Assembly (NCBI RefSeq): GCF_013385825.1
Contig: NZ_JACAPG010000003.1
Coordinates: 201,668 to 265,667, forward strand
Origin: Pseudomonas reactans
Lineage (GTDB): Bacteria; Pseudomonadota; Gammaproteobacteria; Pseudomonadales; Pseudomonadaceae
DNA: 64,000 bases
Direction: 5' to 3'
Made by a program: the position numbers and the translations under genes. Positions within the stretch are counted from its first letter, which is position 1. Each line of letters starts with the position of its first letter. Shown piece after piece: positions 22,845 to 32,276 of this stretch. The notes under the pieces are model-generated. The model did no database searches and was not told the DNA's origin. It saw only the letters and a list, made by a program, of their open reading frames with translations.

Positions 22845-24610
22845 AGCGCCTGGGGCAGCGCGTCCATGCTGTCGATCACGTGGATGCTATAGCCGGCCAT
22901 GTCCTTGGCATGGTGCTTGGCCTGCGAGGCCAGCTCCGCCAACTGGCTGGCATCGAGTTGTCCACAGGCCTGTGGATACAAATGCACCACGCCGATGGAC
23001 AGTGACAGCAGCGCAAACTCCTGGCGCACGCCCTGGCGGTTGAGCGCCACGAAGCAGCCTGCTTCAAGGTGTTCGGCGCGGTAGAAGCGCCGGCATTGGG
23101 TGTGGAAGTCATCCAGTAGCTGATTGAGGCGTTTGCGCCAATCCTGCGGGCCCAGCACCAGCAAAAAGTCATCGCCACCGATATGCCCGACAAAGTCGCG
23201 GCTCGGGTCGACGCGGTCGTTCAGGCACTGTGCCAGGCACAACAACACCTCATCCCCACGCCCATAGCCGTAGATATCGTTGAACGGCTTGAAGCTGTCG
23301 ATATCCACGTAGCAGATCACCGATTCGCGCTGTTGCTGCAGCAGACGCGTCAGGCATTGCTGGATCGGTACGTTGCCCGGCAGCAGGGTCAGCGGGTTGG
23401 CATAGCGCGCCTGTTGGATCTTCAATTCGGTAATCAGCTTGAGCACATCGATCACCCGGCCCAGGCCCAGATAATCGCCATTGAGCGTGATGATGAAGTC
23501 TTCTTCGATGCGTTGTCGCGCGCGGCTGGTGAGCAAGCGGCTGACTTGTTGCAGGGACTGGCTCAGTTCTACCGCCAGAAAGTCGGTGCTCATCAGGCGG
23601 CTGATGGGTTTGCGCGCAAACAGGTCGGTGGCGAAGGGTTTCAGCAGCGCATCCGACAGTGAGTGCCGGTGGACGATACCGATCGGGTGCCCGCGCCCGT
23701 CCAGCACCGCCAGGGAGTTGAGGTTGGCCTGGCGCCGAAACGCTTCCAGCACCTGGGCGGTGGCGGTGTCCTGGTCCACCGCCGGTTGTTCGTTGAGCAG
23801 GGCGCTGAGGTCGCTGCCTTCGTCGTTCAGCGCCACGTTGGCGCTGTCGGGCTTGGGCAGCATCAGGCGTGCTTCCTGCGGTGGCTGCTCCTGCGGACGG
23901 CAGAGCAGGTAGCCTTGGACCAGGTCCACGCCCATCTCCGTCAGTACTGCCAACTCTTCAGGCAGCTCGATCCCTTCGGCAATCACTTGGGCACGCGACG
24001 CCTTGGCGATTTGCAGGATGGAGCCGACAAATTCCCGTTTGAGCGCGTCCTGATGGATGCCGTCGATGAAGTGTCGGTCGATCTTCACATAATCCGGGCG
24101 CAGCTCCGACCATAGACGCAGGCTGGAATAACCGGCGCCCAAGTCATCCAGGGCAATTGAGAACCCCATGTTGCGATAGTGGTGCAGGGCGGTTTGCAGC
24201 AGGTCGATATCGTTGGTGGGGGTTTGCTCGGTGAGTTCGATCACCACCTGGCTGGGTGGAATGCCGAAGTCATGCAGCAGTTGCAGCGTACGCCCTGGCT
24301 GGTGCGCGGTTTCCATCAGAGATTGCGGCGAAACGTTGAGGAACAGCTTGCCCGGCAACTTCTGTTCACTGAAGCGTCGACAGGCGCTTTCTCGGCAAAC
24401 CATTTCCAATTCGCTCAGTCGCCCGGCCTGGCCGGCCACCGAGAACAGGGCTACGGGGGAGTGCAGCGGGCTGTTGGACGGCCCGCGACTGAGGGCTTCA
24501 TAACCGAGAATGCGCCGTTCAGACAGGCTGATGATCGGTTGGAACAGGCTGTGCAAACTGCCTTGAGCCAGGATAACGCCCAATGCATTCAGCTGTTCGG
24601 TCATGGTCAT
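22841..24610 (-). CDS. EAL-CBS-GGDEF cyclic-di-GMP protein
   Basis: 589 aa. An EAL domain (about residues 12-245) retains the catalytic set: EALSRG, LFLNVSP, IELTEQ, ALDDLGAGYSS, DYVKIDRHF and IAEGIE. A CBS pair follows (about 265-385, SLAVLDGRGHPIGIVHRHSL). The C-terminal GGDEF domain (about 430-580) has GGDDF in place of GGDEF/GGEEF and no RxxD inhibitory site immediately before it. Phosphodiesterase activity is likely; cyclase activity is uncertain. Start is at 24610 or 24604 (both ATG); a stem terminator lies 15 nt upstream. It matches, from memory, the gene next to algO in P. aeruginosa. Confidence 0.9.
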   Translation of the reverse strand: MTMTEQLNALGVILAQGSLHSLFQPIISLSERRILGYEALSRGPSNSPLHSPVALFSVAGQAGRLSELEMVCRESACRRFSEQKLPGKLFLNVSPQSLMETAHQPGRTLQLLHDFGIPPSQVVIELTEQTPTNDIDLLQTALHHYRNMGFSIALDDLGAGYSSLRLWSELRPDYVKIDRHFIDGIHQDALKREFVGSILQIAKASRAQVIAEGIELPEELAVLTEMGVDLVQGYLLCRPQEQPPQEARLMLPKPDSANVALNDEGSDLSALLNEQPAVDQDTATAQVLEAFRRQANLNSLAVLDGRGHPIGIVHRHSLSDALLKPFATDLFARKPISRLMSTDFLAVELSQSLQQVSRLLTSRARQRIEEDFIITLNGDYLGLGRVIDVLKLITELKIQQARYANPLTLLPGNVPIQQCLTRLLQQQRESVICYVDIDSFKPFNDIYGYGRGDEVLLCLAQCLNDRVDPSRDFVGHIGGDDFLLVLGPQDWRKRLNQLLDDFHTQCRRFYRAEHLEAGCFVALNRQGVRQEFALLSLSIGVVHLYPQACGQLDASQLAELASQAKHHAKDMAGYSIHVIDSMDALPQAL

Positions 24611-24624
24611 GGCGATCTCGATCG

Positions 24625-24661
24625 AAAAAAAAGGACCGCAGGCTGGAAACCTGCGGTCCTT
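24625..24661 (-). terminator. Terminator between prc and the EAL/GGDEF gene
   Basis: On the minus strand a 12-bp perfect stem (AAGGACCGCAGG/CCTGCGGTCCTT, loop TTTCCAG region) runs into eight T residues. It ends about 15 nt before the EAL/GGDEF start codon. Confidence 0.9.
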
Positions 24662-24728
24662 CATTTCACGACAGAATGATGTCTATATGATGACACTCCG
24701 GGGAGCGTTCACATTAAATCGCCATCAT

Positions 24729-26810
24729 TTACTGCTTGGCTACCTGTTTGCTGATCTTGAGGTAGTCCAGCAGGATCCGGCCCGTTTCGGCCAGGTAGGC
24801 GTCGTCTTCCGGCTTGGTTTTATCCGCTTCAGTCGGCAACGCATCTTCGTCTTCTTTCTTCAGCTCCTTGAGTGGATCTTCACCCTTGGCCTTGCGGCGG
24901 ATGTTTTCCAGTGCAAGTTGCTTGTTTTCGATGTCGGAGTGCTGAGCACGGCGATCTACTTCATTGAGGCTGACGGTTTTTTCTTCCATCAGCTTCTTGG
25001 CCAGGGCCAGCTTGTCGCGGATGAACACGAACTCGGCATCCTTGGCGGAGCGGGTGTCGTGGTCAGCCTTCAACTGCGCCAGGAACGGCTTGAACGGATC
25101 CGAAGCGGGCTTGATCGCCGGGCGGATGGTGTCCCACGGCATGGCTTCCGGCAAGGCGCTTTCGCCGATTTCCTTGGTGTCGATGATCGACGGGAAATCG
25201 ATGTCCGGCAGTACGCCCTGGTGCTGGGTGCTCTGCCCGGAAACCCGGTAGAACTTGGCCAACGTCAGCTTAAGCTCGCCATGGTTCAGCGGCTGGATGG
25301 TCTGCACGGTGCCTTTGCCGAAGGTCTGGCCGCCGATGATCAGGGCGCGGTGGTAGTCCTGCATGGCACCGGCGAAAATCTCCGAAGCCGAGGCCGAGAG
25401 GCGGTTGACCAGCAACGCCATCGGGCCTTTGTAGAAGGCGCCCGGGTTTTCGTCTTCCAGCACATCCACACGGCCGTCAGCATTGCGCACCAACACGGTC
25501 GGACCCTTGTCGATAAACAGGCTGGTCAGCTCAGTGGCTTCCTGCAGGGAACCGCCGCCGTTGTTGCGCAGGTCGATGACCACGCCGTCGACTTTTTCCT
25601 TCTGCAGTTCGGTCAGGATTTTCTTCACGTCACGCGTGGTGGACTTGTAGTCCGGATCGCCAGCACGGAACGCCTTGAAGTCCAGGTAGAAGGCCGGGAT
25701 TTCAATCACGCCCAGCTTGTAGTCCTTGCCATCCTGCTTGAGGTTGAGGACTTTCTTCTGCACAGCCTGGTCTTCGAGCTTCACCGCTTCGCGGGTGATG
25801 GACACGATCTTGCTGGTCTGGTCGTTCGGTGCATTGGTGTGCGGAATCACTTCCAGGCGCACCACGCTGCCTTTCGGCCCACGGATCAGCTTGACCACTT
25901 CGTCCAGGCGCCAGCCGACCACGTCGACCATTTCTTTGTCGGCCTGGGCCACACCGATGATCTTGTCGGCCGGAGCCACTTGCTTGGTCTTGTCTGCCGG
26001 ACCTGCCGGCACCAGGCGCACGATCTTGACCTGGTCATTGTCGCTTTGCAGGACGGCACCGATGCCCTCCAGCGACAGACTCATGTTGATATCAAAGTTT
26101 TCCGCGTTATCTGGCGACAGATAATTGGTGTGCGGATCGTAGGACATCGCGAAGGTGTTGATGTAGGCCTGGAAGATATCTTCGGCACGGGTCTGGTCCA
26201 GACGTGCCAGCTGATTCTTGTAGCGCTTGGTCAACAGCTCCTGGATGGCCTTAGGCTCTTTGCCGGCGATCTTCAGGCGCAGCACCTCGTCCTTGACGCG
26301 TTTGCGCCACAGGTCATCGAGGGCAGCGGTGCTGGTCAGCCAAGGCGCGTCCTTACGGTCGACCAGCAGGCTTTCCTTCTGGGTGAAGTCGAGCTTGTCG
26401 ACGCCTTTGCCCAGCTCACCCAGGGCGAAGTCCAGACGCGCTTTGACGCGGTCAAGGTAGCGCTTGTAGATGGTGAAGCCGGGTTGCAGGTCGCCGCTCT
26501 TGAGGAAGTCGTCGAACTGCGTCTTCCACTTGTCGAACTCGGCGATATCACTGGCCAGGAAGTAGCTGCGCGACGGGTCCAGCAGCTTGAGGTAGCTGTC
26601 ATAGATGATCACCGAGCGCGCGTCGTCCAGCGGCGGCTTGCTGTAGTGATGGCGCTTGAGCAGTTCTACGACGTTAAGGCTGGCAATCACCTCATCGCGA
26701 TCCGGCTGAAGGTTGTCCCAGCTGTTGGCTGCGAACGTATTGGTCGACATCGACGCGAAGCCGAGACCAATGAAAAGAGCGAGGGCGGTGCTGGGGAACA
26801 AATGCTTCAT
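24729..26810 (-). CDS. prc: Tail-specific periplasmic protease Prc (AlgO)
   Basis: 693 aa from MKHLFPSTALALFIGLGFAS, a signal peptide cleaved near TFA-A. An N-terminal helical domain is followed by a PDZ domain (about 235-320, GIGAVLQSDNDQVKIVRLVPAG), the S41 protease core with Ser in LSASASEIFAG (about 447) and Lys in GGQTFGKGTVQ (about 472), and a C-terminal DUF3340-like region rich in Glu/Lys. Prc degrades proteins with exposed C-termini; in P. aeruginosa AlgO acts on MucA variants in alginate control. An in-frame ATG at 26843 would add 11 residues; neither start has a strong Shine-Dalgarno. Confidence 0.94.
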   Translation of the reverse strand: MKHLFPSTALALFIGLGFASMSTNTFAANSWDNLQPDRDEVIASLNVVELLKRHHYSKPPLDDARSVIIYDSYLKLLDPSRSYFLASDIAEFDKWKTQFDDFLKSGDLQPGFTIYKRYLDRVKARLDFALGELGKGVDKLDFTQKESLLVDRKDAPWLTSTAALDDLWRKRVKDEVLRLKIAGKEPKAIQELLTKRYKNQLARLDQTRAEDIFQAYINTFAMSYDPHTNYLSPDNAENFDINMSLSLEGIGAVLQSDNDQVKIVRLVPAGPADKTKQVAPADKIIGVAQADKEMVDVVGWRLDEVVKLIRGPKGSVVRLEVIPHTNAPNDQTSKIVSITREAVKLEDQAVQKKVLNLKQDGKDYKLGVIEIPAFYLDFKAFRAGDPDYKSTTRDVKKILTELQKEKVDGVVIDLRNNGGGSLQEATELTSLFIDKGPTVLVRNADGRVDVLEDENPGAFYKGPMALLVNRLSASASEIFAGAMQDYHRALIIGGQTFGKGTVQTIQPLNHGELKLTLAKFYRVSGQSTQHQGVLPDIDFPSIIDTKEIGESALPEAMPWDTIRPAIKPASDPFKPFLAQLKADHDTRSAKDAEFVFIRDKLALAKKLMEEKTVSLNEVDRRAQHSDIENKQLALENIRRKAKGEDPLKELKKEDEDALPTEADKTKPEDDAYLAETGRILLDYLKISKQVAKQ

Positions 26811-26948
26811 GCTAATTCGACGCGGGGGCAATTGATAACGCATATTAGGCCGTCTTTGAGGGAGCCGGTTCCATATGGTCCGGTCGCATAATGCAAAAAG
26901 CCCGGCGATACAGCTACGGGCTCAGTCCAGACTCACTATGGAGGCACT

Positions 26949-27911
26949 GTGAAAGCATTGCAAGGCGTTGACGGTCATGTGGAGTGGTTGGAAGAACCCA
27001 GTCCTACCTGCGATGTAGGGCAAGTTCGCATTCGCGTAGCGGCAGCGGGCCTCAATCGCGCCGATTTATTACAGCGCGCCGGGCTTTATCCGCCGCCGCC
27101 GGGCGCGAGCCAGGTGCTTGGCCTGGAGTGTTCCGGGGTGATCAGCGAAGTGGGGTCGGGCTCATCCTGGCAGGTGGGCGACCGTGTCTGCGCGCTGTTG
27201 GCCGGCGGTGGCATGGCTGAAGAAGTGGTGGTGGATGCGCGTCATGTGTTGCCGGTGCCAGAAGGTTTGTCGCTGGTCGAAGCGGCGGCATTGCCTGAGG
27301 TGTACAGCACCGCGTGGCTCAATCTGTTCCAACTGGCCGGTCTCAGGCCTGGCGAAAAGGTGTTGCTGCATGCCGGCGCCAGTGGTGTGGGCTCGGCGGC
27401 GATCCAGCTGTGCAAGGCGTTCGGCAGCCCGTGCTGGGTCAGCGTCGGCTCGGCGGAGCGCCTGGCCTATTGCGAAGAACTCGGCGCCCAGAGCGGCGTG
27501 GTGCGCACCGATGGTATTGAAGGGCTGCGGGATTTCGGGCCGTTCGATGTGATTCTCGACCCGGTGGGCGGCAGCTATGCCGCGCTGGACCTGAAGCTAC
27601 TGGCCCTGGATGGGCGCTGGGTATTGATCGGCTTGATGGGTGGCCGCGAGGCGCAGTTGGACTTGGCGCAGGTACTGGGCAAGCGTATTCAGCTACTGGG
27701 CTCGACCCTGCGCAGCCGCAGTGATCAGTTCAAGGCCGACCTGTTCAGTGACTTGAGCCAGCATGTGTGGCCGTTGTTTGTTGAAGGGCGGCTGAGCCCG
27801 CAACTGGCCAAGACCTTTGCGATACAGGATGCCGAGGCGGCGTTTGCCGAGCTGGCGAGTAACCAGATTTCCGGGAAGTTGGTGTTGGTGATCGACGAAT
27901 CCTTGGCCTGA
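26949..27911 (+). CDS. NAD(P)H-quinone oxidoreductase, PIG3-like
   Basis: 320 aa medium-chain reductase without structural-zinc cysteines. The N-terminal catalytic domain includes AAGLNRADLLQRAGLYPPPPG (about 33-53), typical of the PIG3/TP53I3 quinone reductases. The Rossmann fold has LHAGASGVGSAAIQL (about 140), which binds NADPH. It would reduce quinones in the cytoplasm. The start is GTG, directly after GGAGGCACT. Divergent from prc with a 138-bp gap. Confidence 0.9.
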   Translation: MKALQGVDGHVEWLEEPSPTCDVGQVRIRVAAAGLNRADLLQRAGLYPPPPGASQVLGLECSGVISEVGSGSSWQVGDRVCALLAGGGMAEEVVVDARHVLPVPEGLSLVEAAALPEVYSTAWLNLFQLAGLRPGEKVLLHAGASGVGSAAIQLCKAFGSPCWVSVGSAERLAYCEELGAQSGVVRTDGIEGLRDFGPFDVILDPVGGSYAALDLKLLALDGRWVLIGLMGGREAQLDLAQVLGKRIQLLGSTLRSRSDQFKADLFSDLSQHVWPLFVEGRLSPQLAKTFAIQDAEAAFAELASNQISGKLVLVIDESLA

Positions 27912-27931
27912 ATTGCAACGCGATCAAAACT

Positions 27932-28019
27932 GTAGGAGCCGGCTTGCCGGCGATGGCGGTGTATCGATGAAGAATGTTTCATCTGACACACCGCCATCGC
28001 CGGCAAGCCGGCTCCTACA
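27932..28019. repeat. REPIN
   Basis: GTAGGAGCCGGCTTGCCGGCGATGGCGGTGT and its inverted copy around a short unique centre. Between convergent genes, where it can serve as the transcript end for both. Confidence 0.92.
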
Positions 28020-28031
28020 GGGAGTGGTGTG

Positions 28032-28685
28032 TCAGGTCCAATCGTGGATAGGCCAGCCAGCTTTTTCGGCGTGCTCGCGCAATACCGGGTCCGGGTTCAC
28101 CACCTGCGGATGATCCACCTTCAACAGCAACGGCAAATCATTGCGCGAATCCGAATAGAAATACGCGCCTTCCAGCGTTTCACCTTCCTGCTCCAACCAT
28201 TCCATCAGCCGCGTGATCTTGCCCTCGCGATAAGTCAGTACACCGACCGTACGCCCGCTATAAACACCATTGCTGACTTCAAGGTCGATCCCCAACACCT
28301 CATCAATGCCGATCCGCGCCGCAATTGGCGTGACCAGGTGCGTGCCCGACGCCGAGATCACCAGAATCCGATCGCCATTCGCGCGGTGACGGGCGATGGT
28401 CTTGGTGGCATCGCCGTAGATCAGCGGCTCGATCACGTCCTCGACCCACGGCTCCACCAAGTGCTCGATTTCTTCCGGCGTGCGGCCGATCATCGGCTCC
28501 AGGCTGAAGTCCATGAAATCTTCCATCTTCAGTTTGCCCTGGCTGTAGGCGTCCATCAGTTCGTGGTTCTTGCGCATGAACGACGCAGGGTCGACCCAGC
28601 CCAGGCGGCCCATCTGCTCGCTCCACAGGGTGGCGCAGTCACCGTGGATGAGGGTGTCGTCCAGATCAAAAATTACCAATGCCAT
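28032..28685 (-). CDS. HAD-superfamily phosphatase (HAD-IB, SerB-like)
   Basis: 217 aa. Motif I DLDDTLIHGD (residues 7-16), motif II VISASGTH (about 108) and motif IV YSDSRNDLPLL (about 176) are intact. The helical cap of about 70 residues is as in phosphoserine-phosphatase-like enzymes. It hydrolyses a small phosphate ester; the substrate is not defined. It is 29 bp downstream of the ABC ATPase gene on the same strand and may belong to that operon, which also has a phosphatase-superfamily enzyme. Confidence 0.88.
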   Translation of the reverse strand: MALVIFDLDDTLIHGDCATLWSEQMGRLGWVDPASFMRKNHELMDAYSQGKLKMEDFMDFSLEPMIGRTPEEIEHLVEPWVEDVIEPLIYGDATKTIARHRANGDRILVISASGTHLVTPIAARIGIDEVLGIDLEVSNGVYSGRTVGVLTYREGKITRLMEWLEQEGETLEGAYFYSDSRNDLPLLLKVDHPQVVNPDPVLREHAEKAGWPIHDWT

Positions 28686-28714
28686 CGGTCACGCTCTCTC
28701 AATCAATCGTTGCA

Positions 28715-29704
28715 TCAGGCTACTTCACACAGGGCGCTTGGGTCGATGGAAAGTGCCAGGCGTTGTCCCTCGGGGTACAGATCGTCAGCCGAACGGTTGA
28801 GCACATCCACCACCAGCTCCACGCCGCGCGCTTCGATGCGGTAGCGAATCACGTTGCCCAACAGGCTGTGGCTGCGCACCAGGGCGTTTAGTTCGCCGTC
28901 GCGGCTCAGTTCGATGGCCTCCGGGCGAATGGCGATGCGGCTGTTGATCGGGCGTTGCAGCAACTGGGTGGCCTTGTCGGCGTCCAGCAGGTTGTAGTTG
29001 CCGATAAAACCGGCGGCGAACACATCGACAGGCGCGGTATAGAGGGTCTCGGCATCGCCGCTCTGCACGATCTTGCCCTGGTTCATCAGGAAGATCCGGT
29101 CGGACATGGTCAGGGCTTCTTCCTGGTCATGGGTCACGAAGATGGTGGTCAGCCCCAGTTCGCGCTGGATCTGGCGGATCTGCTCGCGCAGGTGCTTGCG
29201 AATCCGTGCATCCAGCGCCGACAGCGGCTCATCCAGCAACAACAAACGTGGGCGGGTGACCAGGGAGCGGGCGAGGGCCACGCGCTGGCACTGGCCGCCG
29301 GACATCTGGTGCGGGTAACGGCCGGCGAGGTCCTTGAGTTCCACCAGTTGCAGCACTTCCTGCACGCGCTTGTGGCTGTCGTCGGCATTGACCTTCTGCA
29401 TGCGCAGGCCGAAGGCGACGTTCTGCTCCACGGTCATGTTGGGGAACAGTGCATAGCTCTGGAACACCATGCCGATGTGACGTTTCTGCGGGCTCAATGG
29501 GACGATGTCCTGCCCATCCAGCAGGATTTTCCCACTGTCCACCGAGGTCAGCCCGGCGATGCAGCGCAGCAGTGTGGATTTGCCGCAACCGGACGGGCCG
29601 AGCAGGGTGACGAACTCACCCTTGGCGATCTCGCAGTTGATATCACTGAACACCGGGGTGCCGGCGTAGCCTTTTTGCAGGTGTTGGACGCTGACGAAGC
29701 TCAT
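28715..29704 (-). CDS. ABC importer ATP-binding protein (PotA/PhnT-like)
   Basis: 329 aa. Walker A GPSGCGKST (about 37), signature MSGGQCQRVALARS (about 134) and Walker B LLLLDEPLSALD (about 154) are present. A C-terminal TOBE-type regulatory region follows (about 240-325). It powers the adjacent two permeases for a solute delivered by the periplasmic protein at 32277. Start overlaps the permease stop by four bases (ATGA). Confidence 0.93.
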   Translation of the reverse strand: MSFVSVQHLQKGYAGTPVFSDINCEIAKGEFVTLLGPSGCGKSTLLRCIAGLTSVDSGKILLDGQDIVPLSPQKRHIGMVFQSYALFPNMTVEQNVAFGLRMQKVNADDSHKRVQEVLQLVELKDLAGRYPHQMSGGQCQRVALARSLVTRPRLLLLDEPLSALDARIRKHLREQIRQIQRELGLTTIFVTHDQEEALTMSDRIFLMNQGKIVQSGDAETLYTAPVDVFAAGFIGNYNLLDADKATQLLQRPINSRIAIRPEAIELSRDGELNALVRSHSLLGNVIRYRIEARGVELVVDVLNRSADDLYPEGQRLALSIDPSALCEVA

Positions 29705-30501
29705 TGGCTTTTGTCCTTGTTCAAGATGTTGGCGGCCCAGGTCAGCACCAGCACAAAGAAGAAATAGGAAATCACGACGGCACTGGTGAAGTGGCCGCTG
29801 CTGTTGCGCATGTTGTTCAGATACACCTGTAATGTTTCGTAGCGGGTACCCACCAGGATATTGGCGAACACGAACTCACCGAACAGGAACGAGAACGACA
29901 GCAGCAACGCCACCATCAAGCCTTTGCGCAGGTTCGGCAGTACCACCAGGATCGCCGCCTGCCAGGTGCTGGCGCCGAGCAGTTGTGACGCGTCCATCAG
30001 GTCGCGCAGATTGATCGCCTGCAGGTTGTTGGTGATCGCCCGGTACATGAACGGCAGTGCCACCGTGAAGTAGCAACCGATCAAAATCCACGGCGTGCCC
30101 ACCATCGCCATCGGCCCGGAGCCATACAGTTGCAGCAGGCCCACCGACGACACCACCGGTGGTACCGCGAAGGGCAGCAGGATCAGGATGTTCATCAGCG
30201 CATCGAGCTTGGGGAAGTGGTAATGCACCACAAACAGCAGCGGCAAAATCAGTACCACCGACAGGATCAGCGCGCCGACGCACACCAGCAACGATTGCCC
30301 GAAGGCCATCAGGAAGCGCGGGTCGCTCCACAGCTGAACGTACCATTTCACCGTGAAGCCGGCGGGCAGGATGGTTGCTGACCAACTGCTGGCAATGGAG
30401 TAGACGAAGGTGCCCACCAACGGCAGCACCAGGATGGCAAACAGCAGCCACACCACCACCCGATGGTAGAGGGAGGCCGGGCCGGCTTCAGCGCGAGACA
30501 T
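29701..30501 (-). CDS. ABC importer permease 2
   Basis: 266 aa with six transmembrane segments and the EAA-type coupling loop (MDASQLLGASTWQAAILVVLPNLRKG, about 167-192) of binding-protein-dependent permeases of the spermidine/phosphonate/iron class. Its start overlaps the end of permease 1 by 14 bp, and its stop overlaps the ATPase start. Confidence 0.92.
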   Translation of the reverse strand: MSRAEAGPASLYHRVVVWLLFAILVLPLVGTFVYSIASSWSATILPAGFTVKWYVQLWSDPRFLMAFGQSLLVCVGALILSVVLILPLLFVVHYHFPKLDALMNILILLPFAVPPVVSSVGLLQLYGSGPMAMVGTPWILIGCYFTVALPFMYRAITNNLQAINLRDLMDASQLLGASTWQAAILVVLPNLRKGLMVALLLSFSFLFGEFVFANILVGTRYETLQVYLNNMRNSSGHFTSAVVISYFFFVLVLTWAANILNKDKSQ

Positions 30502-31324
30502 GGTAGCTCCTCTTGAGCAGCAGTTGATGGACCACGGTGACCACGGTCATCAGCGCCACCAGCACCACGGCCAGGGCGCTGGCCATGTTCGGGTCGAGGG
30601 ACACATCACCGGAGACCAGCCCGGCGATACGGATCGGCAGCACGTTGAAGTTGCCGGTGGTCAAGGCGTACACCGTGGCATAGGCGCCCAAGGCGTTGGC
30701 CAACAGAATCACGAACGTACCGAGCAGCGCCGGGGTGAGCACGGGCAGGCCGATATGCCGCCAGAACTGCCAGCCATTCGCGCCGAGCAAGGCGGCCGAC
30801 TCACGCCAGTCTTCGCGCAACGCATCGAAGGCCGGGTACAGCAGCAACACACCCAGGGGAATCTGGAAGTAGGTATAGAGGATGATCAAGCCGGTCTTCG
30901 AATACAGGTTGAAGTCCTGAATGATCCCTGCCTGCTTGAGCATGATCGTAATGCTGCCGTTGAAGCCCAGCAAAATGATGAACGCGAAGGCCAAGGGCAC
31001 ACCGGAAAAGTTGCTGGTCATGTTGGCAAAGGCGGTGACGAAATTGCGCAGCGGCGAATCCACCCGGCGCAACGAGTAGCTGCCCAGCGTGGCGATGATG
31101 ATGCCGAAGATGCTGGAGTAGAAGCTGATCTCCAAACTGAACTGGATGGCTTGCAGGTAGAACTTCGAGCTGAAGATGCGCACGAAGTTTTCCACGCCCC
31201 AACCGGCCTCTTCGGTTTGCAGGCTGTTGATCAGCACCCATACCAATGGGGCGATTTCGAACACGGTAAAGAACAGCGCGAAGGGAACCAGGCACAGCAG
31301 CGCCAGCCATTTGCCACGGATCAT
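30488..31324 (-). CDS. ABC importer permease 1
   Basis: 278 aa, six transmembrane segments, coupling loop REDWRESAALLGANGWQFWRHIGLP at about 175-199. The ATG at 31324 sits in an ATGA overlap with the preceding phosphatase-family gene, which is preferred over an in-frame GTG at 31342. Confidence 0.92.
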   Translation of the reverse strand: MIRGKWLALLCLVPFALFFTVFEIAPLVWVLINSLQTEEAGWGVENFVRIFSSKFYLQAIQFSLEISFYSSIFGIIIATLGSYSLRRVDSPLRNFVTAFANMTSNFSGVPLAFAFIILLGFNGSITIMLKQAGIIQDFNLYSKTGLIILYTYFQIPLGVLLLYPAFDALREDWRESAALLGANGWQFWRHIGLPVLTPALLGTFVILLANALGAYATVYALTTGNFNVLPIRIAGLVSGDVSLDPNMASALAVVLVALMTVVTVVHQLLLKRSYHVSR

Positions 31325-32127
31325 TTCAACAGCTCCCGGCACACAGGTTTGTCATGAGGCACGCCGAGCAACTCGCAGACGGTACCGCAGAGGTCGGTCT
31401 GTTTCGGTGTAGCGTTGGGGTCGAGGCTGAAGGCATTGCCGAGAACGAACAACGGCACTTCGCGCTCTTCCGGCAACAGGCCGTTATGGGAACGGTCGTT
31501 GTTCATGCCGTGGTCGGCGGTCACCAGCACTTGGTAACCGGCGTCGAGCCAGGCTTGCAGGTAATCGGCCAGGATGATGTCGGCCGAGCGTGCGCTGTTG
31601 CGGTATTGCGGGGTGTCGAGGCCGTGCTTGTGGCCGGCGTCGTCGATGTTCATCGGGTGCACCACCAGGAAGTCCGGCGCGTGTTTGAGGCGCAGGCTCT
31701 CGGCGTCGGCAAACAGGTGGGAATCCGGGTAATGGTCATTCCAGTAGAAATGCCCGTGCTGGATCGCCAGTGACGTGTCGTCGGTATGACGGTCGCGGGC
31801 GGCGAGGAAGGGCGTACGGTTGTACAACTCGCTGACCCAATGGTAAGCCGCCGCTGCCGTGGTCAGCCCGGCGTCGGTGGCGTAATGGAAAATGCTGCGC
31901 TGGTTGGACAGGCGCGAGACGTTGTTGTGCACGATGCCGCTCTGGATCGGAGGCACGCCGGTGAGGATGCATTCATACAGCGGGCGGGACAGGGCGGGCA
32001 GTTCACATTCCAGTTTGTAGAGGGCTGCGCGTCCTGCGCCGACGTAGGCCTGCAAGTGCCCCATGGCGTGTCTCGCAACCTCGAAGTTCAGGCCGTCGAG
32101 CACGACAAGGATGACAGTGTGCTTCAT
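31321..32127 (-). CDS. Alkaline-phosphatase-superfamily hydrolase (nucleotide pyrophosphatase/phosphodiesterase type)
   Basis: 268 aa without a signal peptide, so cytoplasmic. Metal-site motifs are visible: VVLDGLNF (residues 8-15, first Asp), the probable nucleophile region TGVPPIQSG (about 56-64), NIDDAGHKHG (about 161) and TADHGMNND (about 210). The fold serves phosphodiesterases, phosphonate hydrolases and phosphatases. Its place inside an ABC operon implies it cleaves the imported compound, probably an organophosphate or phosphonate. Coupled to permease 1 by ATGA. Confidence 0.87.
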   Translation of the reverse strand: MKHTVILVVLDGLNFEVARHAMGHLQAYVGAGRAALYKLECELPALSRPLYECILTGVPPIQSGIVHNNVSRLSNQRSIFHYATDAGLTTAAAAYHWVSELYNRTPFLAARDRHTDDTSLAIQHGHFYWNDHYPDSHLFADAESLRLKHAPDFLVVHPMNIDDAGHKHGLDTPQYRNSARSADIILADYLQAWLDAGYQVLVTADHGMNNDRSHNGLLPEEREVPLFVLGNAFSLDPNATPKQTDLCGTVCELLGVPHDKPVCRELLK

Positions 32128-32173
32128 GGGGGCTCCGCAACAGATGGGTTTGGGTCAGGTTGAAACCGGACCT

Positions 32174-32261
32174 GTAGGAGCCGGCTTGCCGGCGATAGCG
32201 GGCGAACATTCAACATTGATGTTGGTTGATATGCCGCCATCGCCGGCAAGCCGGCTCCTAC
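32174..32261. repeat. REPIN between binding-protein and downstream operon genes
   Basis: Two inverted arms (GTAGGAGCCGGCTTGCCGGCGAT type) around a 40-base centre. It lies in the transcript between the binding-protein gene and the phosphatase gene, where such structures can stabilise the upstream mRNA and lower downstream expression. Confidence 0.92.
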
Positions 32262-32276
32262 AGAGGTTTGCTTCGA

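Noticed and set aside
24603..26891. 762-aa plus-strand ORF opposite prc
   Set aside because: Antisense of the clearly conserved Prc protease; composition and lack of start signals show it is a shadow.
26894..26921. AGCCCG/CGGGCT hairpin before the quinone oxidoreductase as a terminator
   Set aside because: Stem of six with a 12-base loop and no T-run on either strand; too weak.
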